NCBI RefSeq assembly: GCF_036417845.1
Contig: NC_089980.1
Location: 42,716,501 to 42,780,500 of the forward strand
Direction: 5' to 3'
From: Apteryx mantelli
Lineage: Eukaryota; Chordata; Aves; Apterygiformes; Apterygidae
DNA: 64,000 nt
Translations under genes and position numbers: made by a program
Notes under the pieces: model-generated
What the model was told of the DNA's origin: nothing
Seen by the model: the letters and a program-made list of their open reading frames with translations, nothing else
The model's database searches: none
In this document: positions 45,455 through 57,129 of the stretch, piece after piece
Position numbering within the stretch: the first letter of the stretch is position 1
Layout of the letters: each line of letters opens with the position of its first letter

Positions 45455-47276
45455 ATTGATGTCAAGGACAGCAAGAAGGGCTTCTTCAAATACATCAGTA
45501 GCAAGAGGAAGACTAGGGAAAATGTGGGCCCTTTGCTGAACGGGGTGGGTGCCCTGGTGACGAAGGATGCAGAGAAAGCAGAGTTACTGAATGCCGCCTC
45601 TGCTTCAATCTTTACTGCTCAGGCCAGCCCTCAGGAACCCCAGACCCTGGAGGCAAGAGAGAAAGTCTGGAGGAAGGAAGACTTTCCCTTGGTGGAGGAG
45701 GAGTGGGTTAGAGATCATTTAAGCAAACTTGATACCCACAAATCCATGGGCCCTGATGGGATGCACCCACGAGTGCTGAGGGAGCTGGCAGATGTTATTG
45801 CTAGGTCACTCTCCATCATCTTTGAAAGGACATGGAGAACAGGAGAGGTGCCTGAGGACTGGAAGAAAGCCAATGTCACCCCAGTCTTCAAAAAGGGCAA
45901 GAAGGAGGACCCAGGGAACTACAGGCCAGTCAGCCTCACCTGCATCCCTGGAAAGGTGATGGAGCAGCTCATCCTGGAGGCCATCTCCAAGCATGTGGAG
46001 GACAAGAAGGTGATCAGGAGTAGTCAGCATGGCTTCACCAAGGGGAAATCATGCCTAACTAATCTGATAGCCTTCTATGATGGAATGACTGGCTGGGTAG
46101 ATGAGGGGAGAGCAGTGGATGTCGTCTGCCTTGACTTCAGCAAGGCTTTCCACACTGTCTCCCATAACATCCTCATAGACAAGCTCAGGAAGTGTGGGCT
46201 AGATGAGTGGACAGTGAGGTGGATTGAGAACTGGCTGAATGGCAGAGCTCAGAGAGTTGTGATCAGTGGCACAGAGTCTAGTTGGAGGCCTGTAGCTAGC
46301 GGTGTCCCCCAGGGGTCAGTACTGGGTCCAGTCTTGTTCAGCTTCTTTGTCAATGACCTGGATGAAGGGACAGAGCGCACCCCCAGCAAGTTTGCTGACG
46401 ATACAAAACTGTGAGGAGTGGCTGATACGCCAGAGGGCTGTGCTGCCATTCAGAGAGACCTGGACAGGCTGGAGAGGTGGGTGGAGAGGAACCTCATGAA
46501 GTTCAACAGAGGGAAATGCAGGGTCCTGCACCTGGGGAGGAATAACCCCATGCACCAGTACAGGTTGGGGGCTGACCTGCTGGAAAGCAGCTCTGCGGAG
46601 AAGGACCTGGGAGTGCTGGTGGACACCAAGTTAAGCATGAGGCAGCAATGTGCCCTTGTGGCCAAGAAGGCCAATGGTGTCCTGGGGTGCATCAGGAAGA
46701 GTATTGCCAGCAGGTCGAGGGAGGTGATTCTCCCCCTCTACTCAGCCCTGGTGAGGCCCCATCTGGAGTACTGCGTCCAGTTCTGGGCTCCCCAGTACAA
46801 GAGGGATGTGGCACTACTGGAGCAAGTGCAGCGAAGGGCCACAAAGATGATTAGGGGACTGGAACATCTCTCTTATGAGGAAAGGCTGAGAGAGCTGGGC
46901 CTGTTTAGCCTGGAGAAGAGAAGGCTGAGAGGAGATCTTATCAATGTGTACAAGTATCTGAAGGGAGGGTGTTGAGAGGATGGGACCAGACTCTTCTCAG
47001 TGGTGCCCAGTGACAGGACATGAGGCAACGGGCACAAACTGAAACACAGACGCTTCCATCTGAACATGAGGAAATACTTTTTCACTGTGAGGGTGACAGA
47101 GCACTGGAACAGGTTGCCCAGAGAGGTTGTGGAGTCTCCTTCTCTGGAGATATTCAAAACACGCCTGGATGCAATCCTGTGCAATGTGCTCTATGTGACC
47201 CTGCTAGAGCAGGGGAGTTGGACTAGATGATCTCCAGAGGTCCCTTCCAACCTCAGCGATTCTGTGATTCTGTGAA
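45455..47276 (+). mobile_element. CR1 LINE, 5'-truncated long copy (copy 2)
   Basis: A 1.8-kb CR1 in KCNK17 intron 1, same strand as the gene. The 5' truncation lies near [20 protein letters not shown] (45458 onward), and the 3' end is the CR1 terminus with two ATTCTGTG octamers (about 47259-47275). It is near-identical to copy 1 but inverted relative to it. Only the RT and C-terminal part of ORF2 is present. Confidence 0.95.
45524..46975 (+). pseudogene. broken CR1 ORF2 (reverse transcriptase) of copy 2
   Basis: One reading frame covers 45524-46975, interrupted by a single in-frame TGA at 46412-46414 immediately after the FADDTKL catalytic box. Copy 1 has a glycine codon there (GGA), so the change is one G-to-T substitution. 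The second half (46418-46975) encodes the thumb and C-terminal region (for example [20 protein letters not shown]) and ends at a TGA after YLKGGC. Further stops follow in the remaining C-terminal part. Confidence 0.9.
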
Positions 47277-50200
47277 AGCAAGTTGTGCAGTGGTAAACTA
47301 GTAGCTAGACCAGTGAGTTCTCCTTCAGTGATTTCTATGGCTCAGATCTATGGCAAAGAAATAATCTTCTAGATGGCAAAAGAAAAGAAAGAAGGAGCTG
47401 GAAATAGCAGACCAACAATAAAAACCTAAAGGCAGAGGAGGAAGTGTTAGAACAGGCTGTGACATCTGTATTGGTGGGTCTCAGCTTCCTGCAGCTGTTC
47501 TTCTGTCTTGAGAGACTGGCTGCCTCTTCTGTAGCATGACTTTTCTAAACATTTCCACACTTTCTAAATAATTAAGGGTAACACGTGCAAATTTTTTATA
47601 TTTATATGTTTACATTATGTGTGTATGTATATGTATGTATATATAAGCAAACAAAAAGCGCATGCAGGCATGCATGCTTGTAAAAATATATACGGATGGA
47701 ACTGGTTTGCATGTTACTTAGGTTTCATTACTTAAGTTCAGAACAAGCACAAGGGGATGACAGAGGGGTTCCAGCCACAAATCCCCGTACTATACACCCA
47801 GGAATATCTGCTCAGGGAAGACCTAAGTTTGGTTTTGTTGGCCTAACAGGCCCTAGGCCATTTTTCTGAGACCTTAAGCAAGGTTTGTGACATGACCACT
47901 TGCTCACCAGGAACAAAATCAAGAGCAAACAGTTCCTTGAGAGCCATTGGGCAGCATACAAAGTGAGAAATATCTGGCTCGTGGAAGATGAAGCAGATAC
48001 AATGACAAGGCAGGCTTCAGACTACGGATCCTCAAGACCGTGAAGAACAGGAATTGGACCCAACTGGGGAAAAAACTACCCAAGAGATGCCTTCCAGAGA
48101 AAAATGACATTCCAGTTTTGAGAACACCTCTGGAGGTGCCAAGGCTGTGAGGCTACAAGCAAAGAGGGCACTTTCTGTATATCTCCTACAGCTGAGACCC
48201 TTCCTTACCTTACAGAAGGGGAAGGCCCTGGATGCACTATCCAGCTTGATGCACTTCTACTGCATAAGTCTCTTGGCCATACTGCCTAGGCTGAGTGTAT
48301 ATAGCTCAGCTCCAGCTGAGCTGTCCTCCAAACTCTCCTTTTCCTGCAGTGCTTTCAATGATTACAGACACCAGTGTAGCTATAATTGCTCAGCATCTCT
48401 TTAATCAGAAGATTGTCCGTGTGGCCAGACTCAGAACAGTACATTTTCTGTGTTGGACAGTTACCACAATGTCATTTTCTCACCTTCCTTTCTTTTCTCT
48501 ATAACCTTTTTTAATTTTTATATAATATTTCCCTAATACTTTATACAGTTGTTTCCTGTATTTATTGTATTGTTCTACTGCTCTCTATTATTGCAGCTGC
48601 AGAATGCTATTTGATCCACCTTAATTACATAAACCAGGAAGGAGAAAATCAAAGCTGAGCTAAACAAAATAAATACATTTTTGTCTAGCAAGATTGAAGG
48701 CATAGTGGAAAGTGAAAAGAACCTGTTTGTAAAGGCCTGGCCATAAATGAAAAGCCAGCAGGCAGGTCTAGATATTGTTATCTCCAGAGTCAACAGCCAG
48801 AGCTACAAAGAGAATTTTAACTCTTACAATTACAAGAGCAGCTAGATCCCACATGACTGAAAGACCCTGAGCACCTTGGCTTGCACTGAAGCCAAACTGG
48901 CAGAGATCTGCTCCAGCTGTCAGGAAATACAGCCCTGCAAATACAGTTTACTAAAGTCATCTTGCCTCCAGCTGATGTGGCAGTGAATGGCTATTAAGGG
49001 GTGAGCTTCCGAGAGCTGATACTGGTGATAAGGAACTTTATGGAACAGCATTGGCTATCAGCTGAGTACTCTGGAGCAGTGATATCTGTATAGGACCCAA
49101 TTTAGTCAAAATATGTGTTTTTTTGTCACAGATGAAATGGGATCAGTCCCCTGTAATTGCTTTAATTTCCTGCTTACTGAAATGAACTACTGCTTTGGTT
49201 AAATTGTAGCCAGTTCACTTTCCTCCAGAACTGTCCTGAGAGACACAAACTGTTAATTAACAAGAAGTGTAGCTGTGTTACCGAGACTACCTGCAGTGTT
49301 CATCCTGGGCTTGCATCGTCCTGCTTATCTTTGACAGAGTTAAAGAGAAAAATCTGTGCAAAATTCTAAGGCGGGACAGGCAGTTAGTTGGCTAGCAGTC
49401 CCTTATTGGACTGTTTGGAAGGCAAGGAGGAGACCTATTGATGAACCATTGTTTCTGGTTAGTTGATTCCCTGTTAGGTCTTCTGGTCAATTATGTAGCA
49501 TCTAGTACCTGCATTTAAAAAGAAATGAATAAAAAAACACAGGAACCTATTATATTTATATGCCTCTGCCTAAATGGAGAAGTTCTCTGATATTACCGAA
49601 TTCTCCATTACAACTGGTCAGACTTGGTAGGAAGTAACAAGTACATGAGTGTATCAAGCTGGAATTAACCGCTAACTACCTCAATAACCTGTCCAACAGA
49701 AGGCAGGTTTGAGACACCATGGTAGCAGTGGATATTCAATACCTGGGAGTTCCTTCTAAAAAGAGATGTTAATTCTTGTCAATTATTTGAAGGTGTGGGC
49801 TACTCTTACAGATACTTTTTGTTCATGATACTCCATGCCCAGCCTTTCTAAATGTAACTGTAAGAAAAATTACTACTAGAGAAGAACTTCTCAGTGTTAC
49901 AGGACAATGAAATGCAACGTGCTCTGATCCATTCTGAAGATTAAATTGGCAGGTCCTTTCAACAGGCCATATTTGTTTCTGTTACTGCCCTGTTCTTGAG
50001 TTCCTTGTTTTGTTGCAGTTTTAGAAGAGATCTGAATTTAGCAAAGCTATGACCTATGAATCATGGGCCTTCCTTGATAGGAAAGTTTCATTTTCAGAAG
50101 AAGCACTAATGGTTTAGGTTAGCATTGATTGTAGCACTGTTGTATCTCTTGCTCCTTCCATATTAAAGAGCAAGCCTAGATGAGTTCCAGAAACCTTCTG

Positions 50201-51461
50201 TAATAGCAAGAACTTTAGCGCTGACCCAGCCTTAGCCGTAAAAGTGCTTTTACCAGTAGAGTTTTAGTTCAGAAGAACTAGTACCAATTATATTAGCAGA
50301 AGTGTGTTTTTTTGTTTTTTGTTTTTGTCTTTAATGGAACAGGCTGCCCCTGTATCAGACAGATTTACTCATATAGCTACAGTATGTGAAGTATCTTTTC
50401 TAATATAAAATGGTGCTGGGAGAAAACTGATGGGAAAGTTATTTGATCAGGTCCTAGGTAATTCAAGTGATATGAATTAAGAAACAGTGGGATTCTACTG
50501 AATTCATAGTTCATCTTTTACCTGCTCTTGTTTTGGTCAGAATTCAGATAAGTTTCCATTCCAGGCAAGGGGAGGAGTTCAGAGCTCACTTCTGGGAGTT
50601 GTGATTCATAATCCTTCTTTTGGGTTATTTTGAAGTTAATTGACCCTTGTCCTCCCAATCTGAAACCAAAGATAATGTTACTATTTTCTTCTCATTGCAG
50701 TTGATATCCTGTGAAATGTAAATGGATGTTTTTATTAATCTTGCATGGAATTTCTGGGGCACAGAACTTATGTGAGTTTATTTTCTAATTAATCCAGTAG
50801 TTTGGTGCCTTGGATATACCTCCCTTCCCTCACTGATGGACTGCGAAGGTGTGGAAGTGTCTGAGATGAGGCAAACAATCTTTAGGAGACTGTTTGGTCC
50901 CTGAAAAAGTTAATTTCGTATGAGTGTGTAAACTTGGGAATGAAATTTCTTACTCCAGTCCCTTCTCATACTTTTGGCCTTTCTTGAGAGCTACTCTCAA
51001 ATACAGTTAGGAAGTACTGCTACAAAGCTATCTCAGGATTAGTGTGAACTCTGGCCAAATATCATAGTTCAGAAGCAAAGGGTATCAGCAGTAACTGGTG
51101 TTGTGGTTTATAAGGGTCATTTGCATGATACTTTCCTCCACTAAAAAATGGTTTGTTTCTCTTTTGCCCAGAAATATGAAAGAAAGAATCTTAAACGCAG
51201 TCCAGAAAGGGACAAAGATCCTTTGTATGGTCATAATCTCCAATGGCTTCACTTTTCCCCCATATAATTTTATATTTTACTTTTATGATGGAGAACAGAT
51301 AGATTAGAATCAGTTCAATTAATCATTTATATAAAGTTCATTTTTTGCTGTGAAGGCTAAAGAAGGAAAAAGTATAGTGTTCTGGAGGAGGTAAAGACTA
51401 CAAGGAAAGTAGTATCCTGGTTTACATATGCACACACTCCTTATTCCTGATTTTTGCATGC

Positions 51462-51486
51462 TTTTTTTTTTTTTTTTTTTTTTTTT
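51462..51486. repeat. poly-T run (25 T)
   Basis: 25 consecutive T on the + strand in KCNK17 intron 1, with no recognisable SINE or LINE body attached. Confidence 0.97.
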
Positions 51487-54400
51487 GAAAGCTGTACCCT
51501 TGTCATGTGCAGTTATGACTCAATGCAGAGGTGAGGGGTGACATTTTTGGTCAGTGTTAAGGAGGTCAGAGTAGATGATGTAATGATCCCTCCTAGCCCA
51601 AGAACTTTGAATCAAGAAAAAAAGAGAGATTTCCCTTTATTTCCTTTTGAAACATCCCTAGATAAAAAAATTGAGGGAGAACTAAGTGCCTCTGACTTGG
51701 AAAGTGAGTGTAGGGATGTAGGAAAAAAGAAGGCAGAACCCACAGGCAGAGCAAAGAGGTTTCTCCCTTTTGAGGTGCATGGTGACCAGGGGCTGTGCTG
51801 GTGCTGCAAGATGGTGGTGGAGAGGCACATATGCAATTAAGAGTGTTTTAGGAGAGAGGAAGTGTGTGAGCTGAGAAAGCCAGGAGTTGCCATGTGCTCC
51901 GAAATGATAACATAGCACACTGTAAATGAGACAGACTTAGGCATATGGCTGAAGGAGAGAGCAACTCCACAGCAGAATGGAAAACAATGAACTTACGTTT
52001 GCCAGGGAAGAAAAAGAAAGATGCAATTCAGAAATGTCAAAAGGGAAATGAACTCATTAGACCAAGTCTTCATTAAGTTTCTGAAAATACTTAACTAGGT
52101 GTGCTGGTAAAACCAGAACCTCATTACTAATAAACACCTAGGTCATATGAGCAAAAGAGCTCTTTTGTGAGTAATTCAAATGGGTAGCTTCATTTTTGCT
52201 GGTATGACTGTATCTATGTTGGATCTGTTGGGGCAAGCTGTGTAGATTGAGAGTTTTAGTGGATGAGTGCACTCATCATCCTTCATCTGTGGAAGGACAG
52301 CCCTAGAGCTGTGAAGAGCTAAAAAGCAATCAGTCTGAAGCAGTGGCTTTTAATTTTTTTTTAATTTTTTTTTTTAAGCTGGAATAGGGGAATTGGAAGA
52401 TTGTTGTGTTTGGATGCTCATGAAAGAAAAACTAGGAATGCTAATTGATAATGGAAGACATGAAAAGAAGGGATTTTGCCATCCTGAAATAGTCTGAGAT
52501 TCCTTAGGTAGGGAGTCAGCAGAAATCCACACTCCTCACAGAGTTACCAGTGGACTTGAATTAACGGAGGGAGTTCTCTGCAAAATGATGCACAAAAACA
52601 GGCTTTGATTTGTACTGGGAAATAAAGATCTAAATTAAAGGTGGTATTTGCAAACCAGTGGCAGGAAGCCTCAGTTCATAATGTTCTTAAGTTAGAAAGC
52701 TTCGGGGTTTATGGGTGAGCAAAATGGGAGTTGGGGGCCCAATTTATGTATTCTGAGGTGTGTTTTATCACAAAGGTAACAGGACAGACACCTGCATTTA
52801 AATACACTACTTTGGGTGGAAGCCATGCTGTTTTTCTTAATTATCTACGACAATATTTGACCATGCAAGCAGGCTTTGCATGGTACTATCACAAACCAGA
52901 ACAGCCTAGTTGATGAGAGAGTGGGAGCTTCTAAATAAAGTTTCGTTGATGCATTGAGGGCCTAAGAATTTAATGGATCCTAATTTAAAAATCCAAAAGT
53001 AATTGCAGTAGTTTCCATAGAAACGTCTATCTGAGGACTAAACAGTGCTTGCAAACATTGTTAACAAATACTTGCAATGGTCCCTGTGAACTATAAATTG
53101 CTATAATCATTTCAGACAGAAAAATAAATGCAGAGAAGTTGAATTACTTTCTTATGTTGCATAGCTTGTCTGTCAGTAGAAACCAAGCAGAACCAAGTTC
53201 TCTTTTTCTGACAATTTTTAACCAAACAGACTGTTTTCTTCCTGAACTTCTTGAGTTATACATTTGACCTTTCGAGTTCCTCAGATATCAAGCTCAAGCT
53301 CAGTAATTTCAAGAGTCATTATGTTTGAGCAGTTGGTGGTATTGATTACCATCTTAGATCAGACATCTACTCCTGAAAACTGGATTTGAGACCCTACCTC
53401 TACTAGGTGCCTTCTGATTCTTCAGGTTTTGCAGAAGATGCCTTATAAATGACTAATCCAGGAAAATGGGAAAATCCTTATGATTTCTCCCTAAAATCAA
53501 TGTAAAGCAAAACAAAAAATGCCTTTGGTTGTCAAGAAGACAGGCTAAGGGAGCAAAGCATAAATGACCCAAAGCATGTGAGTCAGCGCCTCTCAAGCGA
53601 ATTTTTAACCCATGGCCAGTAGATAATAAAGTTCCTTCAAGTTTCTTGAAAATCAGCAGCAGAGACAAATTGGTGCCTCTTCTATGGAAAAAGCAGGGAA
53701 GACTAAGTTGTTCTATTTGAGTGTTTATTAGCTAGGTTTCTCCTATGTGATCAAAAAACAGAAATGATAAACTTTTTTAATAAAAAGGTGCACTAGCAGA
53801 AAGCAGGTGCCTAGAGAAACATATTAAATCAGGGCAAGTATACACTGTTACTTTCATGAATATGCTCTCAGTCTGCAACAGTCCAATGACTTCCTATGCC
53901 AGAAGTAATTTCTGTGTCTTAATAGCTATGTATTTCACGAAGCTGCCTATACAGGCACATCTGTAGGAAATCAGGCTTCATTAGTTCTACTGCTCACAGA
54001 AGAATCTGTCATTAATTTTCTATTCTTGTTTTAGCTGTGCTTCAAAGGCTGATTTGGGGTATTATAGTAAAACATTCTTTAAAAAAAAGGGCAAGAAATA
54101 AATCTGTATCCTTTTCTCCACCCTCTAAAAATCCTCCATTTTAGGAATCTCATCAGTAGCTCTTTCTTCCTAATAATAATAATAAACTTGTTGTTTCTTT
54201 AGGAGTGTTTGTTTATTCACAGGGGTTTGATTTGCATGAGTATTCAGTGATCCCCATATCAGGCTGTGACAGACACAAGGGTTTTAATGGTTAATCATGC
54301 TATCTGGGTCTTTGATAACAAGATTTAACAAGGAAATGCTTAGCCAGAGCCTTACTGCTGAAGGCTCTTGAAAACCTCCTATAAATCTTAAATCCCCAGA

Positions 54401-55478
54401 AACAGAGCAGCTGCCATGCTGCAGGCTCATTGCTTGCTCTTTTCTGGTGGCTTATAGTTGCATGTTACCTTCTCATTGAGATGAGTGGAGGATCATCGTG
54501 CCATGTAGTGCAAATGCTTTAGCCTGTCTGCAGACTCTGCAGAGACGCTCTATTTCCTGGCAGTAGCACCACCCTGAGGGAAAGTTAAGACAATGACTCT
54601 CATACATTGCACTGTTACAAACCACTGCAAAACTAACATGGGCATTTACAGCTGCTTTGTCTCGTGGTCCTGTTAAATCATGCAGAACTGAAGTGATGAG
54701 ATGATGTGAAATTAAACATTTCATGACTTGGTTCCTGCTGCTTGCAGCTTACATGATGTCCCACACAGGCTGCCTGTTTCCCCTTTTTCTGTGAAGAACT
54801 TCCCGTTTCTTTGGGTCAATTCAGCCACAGTTGGTTACAATTCTCTCTGGCTGTTAAGTGCTTCTGGCTTTAAAAACTTGCTGTCATGTGTAATGTTGTC
54901 AACTGCTGAGCTTGCCCCAACAGAATATCAGACAGGTGGAAAAAAAAAAGAAAGGAAAAAAAACCTGAAAAACTGTGTGCAGAGTTTTCTTTTAGTCTAA
55001 TTGACTGAATTAGTAATAACTACACCTGAGAGCTGGACTACTGGCCTTCCAACAGATATATATGGCTTTAAGACTAACTACTTGGAACTGCAGAGGTCAC
55101 ATACTGCAGAAAGTTTGAGAGACTACCATGCCTTTTATTTTTAAATTTAACCACTAGTTTCTGGGGAAAACAAATGCATATTTGTCATTTGTATAGGTTT
55201 CCAGTCTCCCTCCTGCCATATGGTTTAGTTTGAGAGTTAACTTATATTTTTTGATGACCATGGCATTGTCTGCAGAATTTCTTGAGCTGCACTTCTTAAA
55301 CCTGAGGTCAAGCAGCATCAGAAATCAAGCAGTATCAAAAGAAGAGAAAAAGGTCAGAGCCTACATCCCATGCAGCCTGACAAACCCCAACACTCATACT
55401 GACATGGAAGAAGAGTAGGAAAATTACACATAAACTATTCAAAACAAATCCCGCTGGAGCCTTCCTGATATAACCTTT

Positions 55479-55510
55479 CTTTTCTTTTTTTCTTTCTTTT
55501 TTTTTTTTCC
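55479..55510. repeat. T-rich (TTTC)n low-complexity tract
   Basis: A run of T with scattered C on the + strand. It encodes an artefactual Lys/Glu-rich frame on the opposite strand. Confidence 0.9.
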
Positions 55511-55854
55511 TGGGGCTGGATTCTTCCATCATCACTTAAGCCAAATAATAATTCTTGCTGTGAGTTGCCCCACTCAAGGCAACAATTCACAGAATGAAGT
55601 GCCATGTAATATAGCACCTGGTCCTCAGCCCTCTTCACAGCAAGGGCTCTCTCCCGTATCTTGTGCAGCAAATAGCATGTTGTCAGAGTTTAATAGATTA
55701 TAATGTGACCTCAAATGCTTTAAATTGCCTTGATTTATGAGTAAATGAAGATATTCCTGAGATTGCAACTATCAGTGTTTCTTACTTGGAAAAATATGTG
55801 TTGATCTTGGAGCTGCTCTTTGCTCTTAGTGTAAGAAGTTTGGAGAAAGGAGAT

Positions 55855-55985
55855 AATGGCCCTTGTGGTTAAAGTGCTGAGTGGGACTCTGGAGACCTTG
55901 ATTAATTCACAGCCCTGTACACTATTATATAAATCACATACTGCATTTCTTCATCAGTAAAATAGGACAAAGTTTCCATGCTTTA
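55855..55985 (+). mobile_element. MIR-type SINE in KCNK17 intron 1
   Basis: tRNA-like head GTGGTTAAAGTGCTGAGTGG with ACTCTGGAGAC, then core and tail with AAATCACATACTGCATTTCT and TCATCAGTAAAATAGGACAA, in the order found in MIR. It is old and diverged. Confidence 0.6.
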
Positions 55986-57014
55986 GAGGCTTGAGTTGCT
56001 GGTTTGCTTGGTGGATGTAAAACCTACAACTGATGCAAATCTGACTTGAAAGTGATTTATTTTATTATCAATGATGAAAGCTTTATCAGAAACCTTATGA
56101 TTAGGAGAGGGACAAGGGATAGCGTTACTGGGTATCTGCTTGTGTTTCTCAGAGGCGATGGGTTTTATGTCTTCTTGACTAAATTTGCATTTGAGGATAA
56201 TCAGCTCCCAAGGATTTCTGGTCAACGGGTGTGAAATGTTTAACGCACATGCTATGACTAATGCTGTTTTGTCCATAGCTCAGTTTTTCTACTTCATTAA
56301 CTTTATTGGCATGAGAAGGTATGGTCAGATATGGACATTATTAACACATCCAAAATCTTATTTTGGCGTAATTCTGCAGACTTCAACATAGTGGCTTCTG
56401 ATTCTTCCCCAGGTACATTGAACACAGTCAGGCCTCATGCTAATCTAGTCCATTTATTGATCTTAATAGTCCTGATGTGGGGACATACTGTCCCGTACTA
56501 GTAGGTTGGTCATTCTGTATAGTTTCCATCTCATAGTTATGCCTTTCATACATTCCACCATATACCTTCCTCCCCAGTATAGGCAAGGTATCTAGTATGT
56601 ATCATTTATGTGTGCATGTTTATTCACTACTCTGCAAATTCTTCTGTCAGAAGATCCCATCTGGAAACTTTATTTTCCTAATGAATATGCCATGGGGTAT
56701 AATAACTATGGCTGGGCTTTCTCTGGATGGTTCTTATCCTCCAGTCTCTTCCACATTCACCTGTGAGTATGGTTCATCTGCAGCTTTCCTTTATTATGTA
56801 GATGTTCTTTGCTTGGAATAAATATATTGGCTTTTGGCTTCTCTGAGTTCTCTGCTGCTGGGCCTCTAAGGCACAGGATATCCTCTATTGAAAAAGAGAC
56901 GACTGAGTCAGAGCTAGTCATAATTTAAGACCTTACCAGCCAGCACTGGGAATAGCAGGCACACAAACTTGCTGCAAGGTGTTTTTTGGATCTCATGTTA
57001 TTGTCTCTCTGCAG

Positions 57015-57129
57015 GGTATCATCCAAGCCTACAAGAGCGGCATAACCCTCGAGGGAAACTCCACTAGTCTGGGCAGGTGGGACTTCAGTGGATCTTTCTT
57101 CTTCTCCATCTCTACAATAACAACCATTG
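57015..57129 (+). CDS. KCNK17: KCNK17 exon 2 (cap end, pore helix 1)
   Basis: A 115-nt exon with acceptor TCTCTCTGCAG and donor ACCATTG|GTAAGA. It encodes GIIQAYKSGITLEGNSTSLG and RWDFSGSFFFSISTITTI (residues 71-108) plus the first base of Gly109. N85-S-T is a glycosylation sequon. SGSFFFSISTITTIG is the first pore helix and filter start, nearly as in mammalian TALK-2. It is the same length and phase as KCNK16 exon 2, and splits the filter at the same place. The next exon, which should begin by completing Gly and encode YGN, is not in the remaining 6.9 kb. Confidence 0.95.

Larger units (their letters stand above)
43110..57014 (+). other. KCNK17: KCNK17 intron 1
   Basis: A 13.9-kb GT-AG intron. 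The first 300 nt are still CpG island. It contains a sense-strand CR1 (45455-47276), a TATG-rich simple tract (about 47610-47645), a 25-nt poly-T (51462-51486), a T/C-rich tract (about 55479-55510) and a MIR SINE (about 55855-55985). No other exon was recognised. Confidence 0.85.
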
